A stretch of DNA of 64,000 nucleotides from Egibacteraceae bacterium (GTDB taxonomy: Bacteria; Actinomycetota; Nitriliruptoria; Euzebyales; Egibacteraceae): the NCBI GenBank assembly GCA_030447925.1, contig JAUJNX010000005.1, positions 62,001 to 126,000 on the forward strand, read 5' to 3'. The notes under the pieces are model-generated. The model was given only the letters and a program-made list of their open reading frames with translations, had not been told where the DNA came from and made no database searches. A program made the position numbers and the translations under genes. Below are positions 38,489 to 46,286 of this stretch, one piece after another (the first letter of the stretch is position 1; every line of letters starts with the position of its first letter).

Positions 38489-39409
38489 ATGGTCGTCATC
38501 GAGGTGCGGGCGGGGGACGGGGCGGTCGCGGGCGAGGTCGCCGACCTGCTGGCCGAGGTGGAGCGCACGCGGGGGTTCCCGCCGCTGGGGGAGCAGAAGC
38601 TGCTCCAGCTCCGCGCCGGTGGGCGCGGCGCCACCGCGATCCTCGCCCGCGACGGGGCGCGCGTGGTCGGCTACGGCCACCTGCGCTGGAACCCGCGCGG
38701 CGAGGTCCCCCGCGCCACCGTCGAGGTGGCCGCCCCCGACCCCGACCTCGGCGGTCGCCTGCTGGACGTCGCCCGCGAGCAGGTCGCCGCCGCGGGCGGG
38801 GGGACGCTGTACGTGTGGGAGCACCACGTCGACGACCCCGCCGGCACGGTCGCCGCCCGCGCGGGGTTCCGCGTGCAGCGGCGCCTGGCGATCATGGTCC
38901 GGTCGCTCGCCGCGCCCGTCCCGGACCCCGCGCCGCCCGCGGGCGTGGCCGTCCGCGGGTTCCGGCCCGGGGTCGACGACGCCGCGTTCCTGGCCGTCAA
39001 CGACCGGGCGTTCGCCGGGCACCCGGAGCAGGGCGGGCTGACCCCCGACGACCTCGCCGACCGCACCGGCGCCGACTGGTTCGACCCGGCGGGCCTGCTG
39101 CTGGCCTGGCGCGGCGACGAGCTGCTCGGCTTCCACTGGACCAAGGTCGAGGGCGACGTCGGCGAGGTCTACGTGCTGGGCATCGACCCGTCCGCGCAGG
39201 GGCTGGGTCTGGGCCGCGCCCTCCTGCGCGCGGGGCTGGCGCACCTGGCGGCCCGCGGGTGCCGCGAGGTCGTCCTCTACGTCGACGACGCCAACCCCGG
39301 CGCGCTGGGCCTCTACACCGCCGAGGGCTTCAGCACCAGGTCCCTGGAGGTCTGCTACGAGGACGAGATCCCCAGCGCCTCCAGCGCGACGTCGGCGACC
39401 ACGCGGTAG
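38489..39409 (+). CDS. mshD: Mycothiol synthase
   Basis: 306 residues with two GNAT domains, the degenerate N-terminal (about 1-145) and the active C-terminal (about 150-300). The MshD signature VNDRAFAGHPEQGGLTPDDL, WFDPAGLLLAWRGDE and GFHWTKVEGDVGEVYVLGID (separate blocks) is clear, with the acetyl-CoA loop QGLGLGRALLRAGL. It acetylates Cys-GlcN-inositol, the final step of mycothiol synthesis. Its closeness to glnR matches the mshD-glnR neighbourhood in mycobacteria. It overlaps the convergent GNAT gene by 55 bp. Confidence 0.93.
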   Translation: MVVIEVRAGDGAVAGEVADLLAEVERTRGFPPLGEQKLLQLRAGGRGATAILARDGARVVGYGHLRWNPRGEVPRATVEVAAPDPDLGGRLLDVAREQVAAAGGGTLYVWEHHVDDPAGTVAARAGFRVQRRLAIMVRSLAAPVPDPAPPAGVAVRGFRPGVDDAAFLAVNDRAFAGHPEQGGLTPDDLADRTGADWFDPAGLLLAWRGDELLGFHWTKVEGDVGEVYVLGIDPSAQGLGLGRALLRAGLAHLAARGCREVVLYVDDANPGALGLYTAEGFSTRSLEVCYEDEIPSASSATSATTR

Positions 39410-40191
39410 CCGATCCTGCGGTAGACGCCGTTGGACGTGGGGTTCGCCCGGTCGGTGAACAGGGCGCACCAGTCCCGCCCCTCCGCGAGCGCCAGCGCCG
39501 TGACGGCGGCGGTGCACGCGGCGGCGTAGCCCCGCCGCCGGTCCGCCGGCGGGGTGTAGACGTGGCTCAGGCGCACGCCGCGGGCGGTGGGTCCGCGCAG
39601 CCAGGCCATCGACCGGGGACGACCGCCGTCCTCCCACAGGAACGGGCGGACACCGGGGGTGCGCAGGACGGCGGCCACGTCGACGTCCTGGGGGAGGTCG
39701 CCCGCGTCGGCCATCATCGCGGGGAACCAACGGGTCAGCAGCTCCCGGTCGCCGTCGCCGGCGGGGCGCAGGGCGCCGCTCACGCCGCCGGGCGCCGCGA
39801 CCGCGTCGGCGACGTGCAGCCACTGGTCGAACCAGCGGTGCGACGTCGTCCCCGTCGCGGCCGACCAGGCGCCGGCGAAGGCGACGACGTCGGCCTCCGG
39901 CCCGGCCACGCCGGTGGCGCCCTCGCGGGCGAGATCCTGCGCGAGCGCCGCCGCAGCCTCCGGGTGGGCGCAGCGCGCCAGGGCGACGCTGCGGCCCGGG
40001 CGCCGCACGGCCGCCCCCGCCACCGAGCCCGCCTCGTGGGCGGTCGCGAAGGTCGTGCCCTCGCCGCCGCTGACGGCCAGCTCGCCGAGGGTGCCGAGGA
40101 GGGCGACGTGCTCGACCTCGCGGGCCAGGAGGTACGGGCCCGCCGCCGCCAGGAACGCCCCCGGGGAGGGGTGGCGGGTGACCCGGGTCAC
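39355..40191 (-). CDS. GNAT-family acetyltransferase (two-domain)
   Basis: 278 residues. The C-terminal half is a GNAT domain: VYTPPADRRRGYAAACTAAV, the acetyl-CoA loop (R-R-G-Y-A), and CALFTDRANPTSNGVYRRIGY. The N-terminal half is a divergent domain common in DUF4081-like acetyltransferases. The GTG start overlaps the glnR stop as GTGA, so it is coupled to glnR. Substrate unknown. Confidence 0.85.
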   Translation of the reverse strand: MTRVTRHPSPGAFLAAAGPYLLAREVEHVALLGTLGELAVSGGEGTTFATAHEAGSVAGAAVRRPGRSVALARCAHPEAAAALAQDLAREGATGVAGPEADVVAFAGAWSAATGTTSHRWFDQWLHVADAVAAPGGVSGALRPAGDGDRELLTRWFPAMMADAGDLPQDVDVAAVLRTPGVRPFLWEDGGRPRSMAWLRGPTARGVRLSHVYTPPADRRRGYAAACTAAVTALALAEGRDWCALFTDRANPTSNGVYRRIGYRVVADVALEALGISSS

Positions 40192-40871
40192 GACTCGTCG
40201 ATGCGGGCCGCGCCGTGGGGGTCCAGCTTGTAGCCGACGCCGCGGACGGTGCCGATCAGCGCCTCGAACTCCGCCCCGAGCTTCGCCCGCAGGCGGCGGA
40301 TGTGGACGTCGACGGTGCGCGTGCCGCCGTAGTAGTCGTAGCCCCACACCTCCTGCAGGAGGTGGCTGCGGGTGAACACCCGGCCCGGGTTGCTCGCCAG
40401 GTACTTCAGCAGCTCGAACTCGCGGAAGGTGAGGTCCAGGGGCCTGCCCGACAGGCGCACGACGTAGGTGTCCTCGTCGATGGACAGCTCGCCGACGCTG
40501 GCGGCGCGGCTGCGGTGGACGGCACGGTGGCGCTCCGCGACGAGGCGCAGGCGGGTCTCGACCTCCGCGGGCTGGGCCCGCGGCAGGACCCAGTCCTCGA
40601 ACCCCCAGCCCGCCTTGAGCGCGGCCAGGCCGCCGTCGTCGACGACGACGAGCACGGGCCGGTCCGGGTCGCCGGCCGCCGCGGCGCGGCAGGTCTGCGA
40701 GGCCGCGGCCAGGTCGCGGGTCGCGTCGACCAGGACGAGATCGGCGTCGGGCGTGCCCGCCAGCGACTCCGGGGCCAGCCGCGCGTGGGCCATGGTGTGG
40801 TCCAGGAACTCCAGCGCCGGCAGGAGCGCCTTGGCACCCTCCGGTGCGTCACTGAGGACCAACAGGTGCAC
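40188..40871 (-). CDS. glnR: GlnR-type orphan response regulator
   Basis: About 227 residues. An atypical receiver (VLVDATRDLAAASQTC, VLVVVDDGGLAALKAGWGFEDWVLP) and an OmpR-type winged helix: RPLDLTFREFELLKYLASNPGRVF, LLQEVWGYDYYGGTRTVDVHIRRL, IGTVRGVGYKLDP (blocks). The match to GlnR, the actinobacterial nitrogen regulator, is strong, and mshD is close by as in mycobacteria. By homology the start is the GTG at 40871; TAGCAT 6 nt before a TTG at 40904 allows an 11-residue longer leaderless form. Confidence 0.88.
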   Translation of the reverse strand: MHLLVLSDAPEGAKALLPALEFLDHTMAHARLAPESLAGTPDADLVLVDATRDLAAASQTCRAAAAGDPDRPVLVVVDDGGLAALKAGWGFEDWVLPRAQPAEVETRLRLVAERHRAVHRSRAASVGELSIDEDTYVVRLSGRPLDLTFREFELLKYLASNPGRVFTRSHLLQEVWGYDYYGGTRTVDVHIRRLRAKLGAEFEALIGTVRGVGYKLDPHGAARIDES

Positions 40872-40965
40872 GAACGCTCCCCCCGAGCCCACGAGCCCGA
40901 TCAAGGTGTGATGCTACCGAGTGCGAAGGGCGTGCAGGACCGGAGGCGCAGGACGGGGGAGTGGG

Positions 40966-42325
40966 ATGGCGGTTCGGGTGCGGCTGTTCGCGGCGCTGCG
41001 CGAGGCGGCCGGCACGGGGGAGGAGCTGGTGCCCGCAGGGCCGCTCCCGCAGGTGCTCGACGGGCTGCGGGCGCGCCACGGCGCGCGCTTCGCGGCGGTG
41101 CTGGGCATGTCGTCGGTCCTGGTCGACGGCGACCCCGTGGCCCGCGAGGCGGCGGTCGACGTGGCCGACGGCGCCGAGGTCGCCCTGCTCCCGCCGGTCA
41201 GCGGCGGCGCCGACGACCCGCCGACCCGGCCCTCGCGCGTCCGCGCCGACCTCCCCCCCGAGTGGGTCGTGACCCCCGCGCTCGACCCGCGCACCCGCAG
41301 CCGCCCCGCCCGCGGTCCCGCCCCGGCCGCGGCGGTGCCCCCGGCCGCCCCCGCGCCGGCCGCCCCCCGCCGGCCGGGGCCACACGGGGCGGGGCGCGGC
41401 GGGGTGCCGGGCGGGCGGCGGCGGGGCGGCCCGGCGGGGTGCGCCGGGCGCACCCGCGGCCCGCCGCCGGCGGGGGTCCGGCGCCGGCGGCGGCGCGGAC
41501 CACGCCGGCACCCGCGTCCGCGTCCGCGCGCGGGCTGCCCGCCCTGGTCGCCGCGGCCGGAGCGGCCCTGCGGGGCCGGGCCGCCCGGGTGGGCGCCGCC
41601 GTGGTCGTCGTCGGGGCGCTCGCGGCGGTGGCGGGCGGGCCGGTCTGGGCGGTGGCCGTGCTGGCGGGCGCCGCCGTGGTCCTGGCCGACCTCGTCGTCC
41701 TGCTCGACCGCGCGGCGGTGCGGCCCGTCGTGCCGGTCGCCGTGGCGCTGGGGCTCGGAGCGCCCGCGCTGATCGCCGCGGGCGCCCGCGACCTCGGCGT
41801 CCTCGCCGGCGCCGCCCTGGCGCTGGCGGTGGCGGCCACCTTCGCGCGGCTGGCGCTGTCCCGGCAGCACGGCGCGGTCGCGGGCGCGCTCGGGGCGACG
41901 CTCGTGGCCGCCCTGCCGGTCGCCCTCGGAGCCGGCGCGCTACTGCTCCTGCGCGACCGCCCCGCGGGCGCCGTCCTCGCGCTGCTCCCCTCCTCCTGCC
42001 GGCGGTCGCCCGAGCGGGGACGGCGGCGGCCGCGACGCTGGGCGCGTCCCCCGAGCCGCGCGTCGCGGCGGGGGCCGGTGCAGCGGCGGTCGTCGCGGGC
42101 CTGGCGCTGCTCCTGCCGGCCGGCCCCTCCGCGACCACGACGACGCTGGTCTGGCTGGCCGCGGCGGCGACCACCGTGCTCGCCGCCGCGCTCACCGCGG
42201 CCCTGCGCACCGCCGCCGGGCTCCGCGGCGTCCCCGTGCGCCGGGTGATCGGCGACGGCGCGGCCGTGGCGGCGGCCGCGGCGGCGCTGCTGACCGCGCC
42301 GCTCGCGCTCCTGGTGGCCGCCTGA
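40966..42325 (+). pseudogene. MoaD/ThiS-like domain joined to a multi-helix membrane domain (frameshifted)
   Basis: The ATG follows GGGGGAG. Residues about 1-82 are a ubiquitin-fold MoaD/ThiS domain: VRVRLFAALREAAGTGEEL, SSVLVDGDPVAREA, ending LLPPVSGG. Here the Gly-Gly is not terminal: a Pro/Ala linker and then 7-8 Ala/Val-rich membrane helices follow in another frame (LPALVAAAGAAL to LLTAPLALLVAA). Two shifts are needed, in the G-rich 41390-41470 stretch and near 41990. If one protein, it would be a membrane-tethered sulfur-carrier-like domain, an EccD-like layout. Confidence 0.6.
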
Positions 42326-42410
42326 CCACCAGGTTCCCACTGTTCGAACCGCCTCGACGGCGCTATGGTCCGTCCCCGCCTGGTGGAAAGCGTGGGAAGG
42401 GGAGGTCGCC

Positions 42411-43429
42411 CTGGTCGTCACCGCCGCGCCCCGCCCGCCCGTCACCGTCGCGCGGGCGCTGGGGTCGGAGACCCGCGCCGCCATCTACGCCCAGCTGCGG
42501 GCGGCGGGGACGGCTCAGACCGTCCGCGACGTCGCGGCCGCCTTCGACCTGCACCCCAACGTCGCGCGCACGCACCTGCAGACCCTCGCCGACGCGGGGC
42601 TGGTCCGGGTGGGACGCCGCAAGCACCCCGGCGGGGGCGCCCCGCCAAGGTCTACGCCGCCGTGGACGAGCCGACGGGTGCCGCCGACACCGCCGTGCAC
42701 GGCCTGGTGCCCGACCAGGGGCTGGCGATCCGGCTCCTGGCGGGCCTGCTGGACGGACCCGGGTCCGACGCGCGCGCCGCCCGGCCCGGCCCGCGCCGCG
42801 CTGGCCGCACGCGGGTACAGCGTGGCGCAGGCCGAGGGCCGGCGCCTGGTGGCGGGCGCGGAGCGGCAGGTCGACGGGCCGCGCCGGCCGTTCGCGGAGG
42901 CCGCGGACGGCGCGCTGCGAGCGCTCGCGCTGGTCGCGCCGGGGGTGCGCGCGGTGCGCTCCGGGGCGGACTGGGTCGATGTCGCCGGCCTGCGCCCCGC
43001 GTTCCTGCAGCTGGCCGCGCTGAAGCCGGAGCTCGCCGACGGCCTGGAGCGGGCCTGCTGGCCGGCGCCCTGGCCGGGGTGGGCGCCCCGGCGACGGTCA
43101 CCGAGGCCGGGTCGCTGCCGTCGGGCGAGCCGGTCTGGCGCGCCCGCCCCGCCCCCGCGTCGGGCGCCCGCACGCAGGTCGAGACCGCGGCGACGGTCGA
43201 CGCGCGCGGCCAGCAGCGCGAGGCCGGCGTCGTCCGCGCGATGCGCGCGGTCACCCGGCTGCGCCCCGGCGACGTGCTCGAGGTCCTCGCCGAGGGGCCG
43301 GGCACCCCCGCCGCCTTCGCGCGCTGGGCGGACCGGGCGGGCCACCAGCTGCTGGGCGTGGAGCGCGCGGCGGACGGCACGGGCCGCCCGGCCATCAGGA
43401 TGCTGATACGGAAAGGTGCGCAGTCGTGA
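42411..43429 (+). pseudogene. HTH regulator with C-terminal TusA-like domain lacking the cysteine (frameshifted)
   Basis: Winged helix at the N-terminus (ALGSETRAAIYAQLRAAG, DVAAAFDLHPNVARTHLQTL, ADAGLVRVGRR), a middle helical region, and a C-terminal TusA-like domain: VDARGQQREAGVVRAMRAV, LRPGDVLEVLAEGPGT, GHQLLGVERA, RMLIRKG. TusA has Cys-Pro-x-Pro where this has Arg-Glu-Ala-Gly. Pieces lie in two frames with shifts near 42640, 42790 and 43060. No ordinary start fits; a CTG at 42411 follows GGGGAGG. Its TGA overlaps the next GTG. First gene of a four-gene operon. Confidence 0.62.
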
Positions 43430-43737
43430 GGGTGACGGTGCTGGCCTCGGATCCGGCGCGATGGATCCTGGAGACGGCGCAGGGGTGGGCCGCCGCCGGC
43501 GACGTCCCCACCGTGGTGCTGCTCGACGCCGCGGCGGCGCTGGCCCGGCGCGGGCACCCCGACGCCGACGTCGTGCGGGCGGCCCAGGCGGGCGGGGTCG
43601 CGGTGGCGGTCCACGACGGCGCGCTGCTGCGGCGCGGGGTCGCCCCCGCCGCCGTCGCCGACGGGGTCGCGGTCGTCGACCTCGACGCGGTCGCGGACCT
43701 GGTCACCACCGGCGCCGACCGGGCCCTGTGGTACTGA
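43426..43737 (+). CDS. TusB/DsrH-like protein without cysteine
   Basis: 103 residues. It resembles TusB/DsrH: a short Rossmann-like fold, VAVAVHDGALLRRGV matching the VYALNEDLIARGL block of TusB, then VVDLDAVADLV and the aromatic end ALWY. DsrH in sulfur oxidisers carries a conserved cysteine; this protein has none. GTG start (GTGA overlap) and a TGATG overlap with the next gene show tight coupling. Confidence 0.7.
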   Translation: MRVTVLASDPARWILETAQGWAAAGDVPTVVLLDAAAALARRGHPDADVVRAAQAGGVAVAVHDGALLRRGVAPAAVADGVAVVDLDAVADLVTTGADRALWY

Positions 43738-44084
43738 TGCGGATCACCCTGGTGCTGCACCGCGGCGGGCGCAACGAGTCGACCGCCACCGCCCTCGCCC
43801 TGGCCGACCGCCTCCTGGCCCGCGGGCACCGCGTCAGCGTCTTCGCCCACGCCGACGCGGTCACCCTGTCGGCGGGCACCGGCGGGTCGGTCACCGTCGT
43901 CGCCGACCTCCTGCGCCGCGGCGTCACCGGCGCGGGGCTGGACTGGGTCGTCGAGGAGGCGACCGCGCGCGCCCTCGGCCTGGACGACCGCCAGGCCCGG
44001 GGGGTCGTCCTGGGCGACCACGCCGACCTGTGGGCGCTGGTGCGCCAGGCCGACGTCGTCCTCAGCCCCGACGGGGGGTCCTAG
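43737..44084 (+). CDS. TusD/DsrE-like protein without cysteine
   Basis: 115 residues with the DsrE fold: RITLVLHRGGRNESTATALALADRLLARGH (blocks), VSVFAHADAVTL, ADLLRRGVTGAGLDWVVEEA and VRQADVVLSPDGGS. TusD/DsrE proteins hold a persulfide on a cysteine ahead of the last helix; there is no cysteine anywhere here. A sulfur-transfer role is therefore doubtful; binding or signalling is possible. Confidence 0.7.
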   Translation: MRITLVLHRGGRNESTATALALADRLLARGHRVSVFAHADAVTLSAGTGGSVTVVADLLRRGVTGAGLDWVVEEATARALGLDDRQARGVVLGDHADLWALVRQADVVLSPDGGS

Positions 44085-44086
44085 CG

Positions 44087-44464
44087 ATGGTCCGCCGCGT
44101 CGTCAGCCTGATCCGCTGGGCCCCCGTCGCGCTGCGCGGCGCCGACCCGGTCCTGGAGGCCAACGCCTACGCCGTCGCCGAGGCGGTGGACATCGTCCTG
44201 GTCCTGCGCGGCGTCGCCGTCGAGCTGGCGGTCGCGGCGCCCGCCGTGGAGGGGCCCGACCCCGCCGAGACCGGCCTGCCGCAGCCGATCTCCGACCTGG
44301 ACCTCGTCGGCCTGCTGGAGAGCGGCGTCGACGTCGTCGTCGCCGCCGAGGACCTCGCCCGCGTCGGCCTGAGCGCCGCGGACCTGGTCGCCGGGGTGCA
44401 GGTCGCCGACGCCCCCGCCCTCGCCGAGGTCCTGCGCACCGCCGAGGCCGTCCTCACCTGGTGA
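44087..44464 (+). CDS. DsrF/DsrE-like protein without cysteine
   Basis: 125 residues. The order VSLIRWAPVALRGADPVLEANAYAVAEAVDIVLVLRGVAVEL (blocks) and DLDLVGLLESGVDVVVAAEDLA, GVQVADAPALAEVLRTAEAVL fits the DsrE/DsrF fold, with the GVDVVVAAEDLARVGL stretch matching the usual Cys-containing loop but with Ala in its place. Two bases separate it from the TusD-like gene. It completes a B-D-C-like trio. Confidence 0.66.
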   Translation: MVRRVVSLIRWAPVALRGADPVLEANAYAVAEAVDIVLVLRGVAVELAVAAPAVEGPDPAETGLPQPISDLDLVGLLESGVDVVVAAEDLARVGLSAADLVAGVQVADAPALAEVLRTAEAVLTW

Positions 44465-44495
44465 GGACGGCCCCTGCGGTGCGCCGCGGGCGGCG

Positions 44496-45974
44496 TCAGC
44501 CGCCCTCCCAGTACTTCTTGGCCAGGGAGAACGCGGCCTCGCCGAGCTTCTTGCCGAGGTCGCGGGTCGGGACGTCGTCGATCTCCCAGTGGATCCCGCC
44601 CACACGGCGGGAGATCGCCGCCTCCTGTGCCGCCGCGTTCCAGCTCGCCCAGCTCAGGACGATGTCGGTCCGCGGCGCGACGCCCGGCTCGCGCCGGGTC
44701 GACCCGGCGGGGACGACCACGCTGGCGCCGAAGACGTCGCCGTCGCGGCCCTGGACCGCACCGAAGTCCTTGAGGAACGCCGCGGCGGCGTAGCTGAAGG
44801 TGCTGTGCCCGGAGGTGTAGGCCGGGAACGGCGGGGTCGGGAAGCTGTCGGGCTGGTACGGCGTCCACTGCTCGGCCGGCACCGGACCGCCCCAGCCCGG
44901 CACCGTCCGCCCGGCCCGCAGCGTGCGCACCACCGTGATCGGCCGGGCGAAGTCGTAGCGGTACTTGAGCTCCCAGGCCGCGATGCTCGCGTCGAGCATC
45001 GCACCGTTGAGGCCGAAGAACATCTTCACGTCGGCGTCCAGCGACTGGCCCCACCGGCGCGACGCCCACTGGGCGAACAGGTTCCAATGGCCCGGCGGCA
45101 GCTCTGACTGCGGGCCGTCCGCCCAGTACTCCGCGACGACCTTCTCCCGGTCGGTGAGGTCGGAGCTCTCGGCCAGGAAGCGGTCGATCATCGCCTGGCG
45201 CTCGGACTCGCTCAGCTTGTTGGGGTCCTCCACCTGCAAGGTGGTCTCCAGCAGCTTGGGCTCGAAGGGCCGGACGTCGCCCCAGTGCGGGGTCAGCGCC
45301 CGCTGCGCCGTCGCGTTCGCGCTGCCGAAGGGGACGGAGAGCGGCTGCCAGCGCCAGGGGCTCGTCGCACGCGCGGGGGTGGGCGCATTCACCGGCTGGT
45401 ACCCGCTGGTGTCGGCGTAGCCGCCGGCCTGGTTGGACCCGTCCGTGCTCCGCGACCTGATCACCCGCTGGGCGGCGGCGAGCCCGACCCCCGCCGCCCG
45501 GTCGGTGGCGGTGGTGAAGCCGAAGCCGGCGAGCTCCCGGTCGAAGGCCGAGCGGCACTGCGGCACGTCCTGCGGCCACAGGTCCGTCAGCGCCGCGTGG
45601 GCGGCCACGCTGACCGCGCGCTCCTTGTTGGCCTCCGTGCGCTCCGCGCTGGGGCGCCGGCTCCACGCCGTGCTGACGCCCGCGATCGAGCGGACCGTGG
45701 GGACGGCCCTGCCGTCGTAGGACGACCACGCGTCGTACACCGCGGCGTGCAGGACGTACAGCGAGCGGGCCACCACCGTCGGGCCCGGCTTCACCGCGCG
45801 GATGCACTCCAGCGCCGCCTCGTTCCAGATCAGCGCCGCGTTGTCGTCGGGGCTGTCGTTGAACCGGGTGAACGGGTAGATCGGGTTGTCGTCGCCGTCC
45901 GCCAGGGCCGGGGAGACGGTCGCGCCCATGACCCCGAGCGCCAGCAGCGCCGCGAGCAGCAGCTTTGGTCGCAT
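44496..45974 (-). CDS. Secreted vanadium-dependent haloperoxidase-like protein (PAP2 superfamily)
   Basis: 492 residues with a signal peptide (LLLAALLALGVMGATVSPALA). The vanadate/phosphate pocket is complete: Lys and Arg in ELKYRYDFARPITVVR, PAYTSGHSTFSYAAAAFLKD with the Ser-Gly-His block, and SRRVGGIHWEIDD with Arg and the second His. Actinobacterial homologues may be bromoperoxidases or phosphatases. The ATG at 45974 gives the canonical signal; a GTG at 46025 would extend it by 17 residues. Confidence 0.88.
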   Translation of the reverse strand: MRPKLLLAALLALGVMGATVSPALADGDDNPIYPFTRFNDSPDDNAALIWNEAALECIRAVKPGPTVVARSLYVLHAAVYDAWSSYDGRAVPTVRSIAGVSTAWSRRPSAERTEANKERAVSVAAHAALTDLWPQDVPQCRSAFDRELAGFGFTTATDRAAGVGLAAAQRVIRSRSTDGSNQAGGYADTSGYQPVNAPTPARATSPWRWQPLSVPFGSANATAQRALTPHWGDVRPFEPKLLETTLQVEDPNKLSESERQAMIDRFLAESSDLTDREKVVAEYWADGPQSELPPGHWNLFAQWASRRWGQSLDADVKMFFGLNGAMLDASIAAWELKYRYDFARPITVVRTLRAGRTVPGWGGPVPAEQWTPYQPDSFPTPPFPAYTSGHSTFSYAAAAFLKDFGAVQGRDGDVFGASVVVPAGSTRREPGVAPRTDIVLSWASWNAAAQEAAISRRVGGIHWEIDDVPTRDLGKKLGEAAFSLAKKYWEGG

Positions 45975-46108
45975 GGGAGGAGAAGCCTTCCGGATCGACG
46001 AGCGGCGCCCGCCCGGCACCGCCACACGCCGCGGACTCTAGCGAGCACGCAGACCGGCCCTCCACCTGGCCGATCGATCAGCGGGCGCGCGGCGATAGCA
46101 TCAGGCCC

Positions 46109-46207
46109 ATGAACGCGACGGAGATCTTCTACACGGCCCTGCTGTTCCTGATGCTGGGCCTGGCAGGAGCGTTCGGTCTCTATGTGCTCTGGCGCCTGAA
46201 GGGGTAG
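46109..46207 (+). CDS. 32-residue single-helix membrane microprotein
   Basis: Encodes MNATEIFYTALLFL, then LGLAGAFGLYVLWRLKG: one hydrophobic helix with a basic C-terminus. TAGCAT (46096-46101) lies 7 nt before the ATG, a leaderless promoter. It sits alone between the divergent haloperoxidase and the propeller protein. Its size and charge pattern resemble small subunits or regulators of membrane complexes. No homologue is known to me. Confidence 0.6.
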   Translation: MNATEIFYTALLFLMLGLAGAFGLYVLWRLKG

Positions 46208-46286
46208 ACCTCCGCGCCGACCGTATCGATCCGCACCGCACAAGAGTCCCAGGGGTGACCGATCGGCCACTCCCGGAGGCCTTGCC

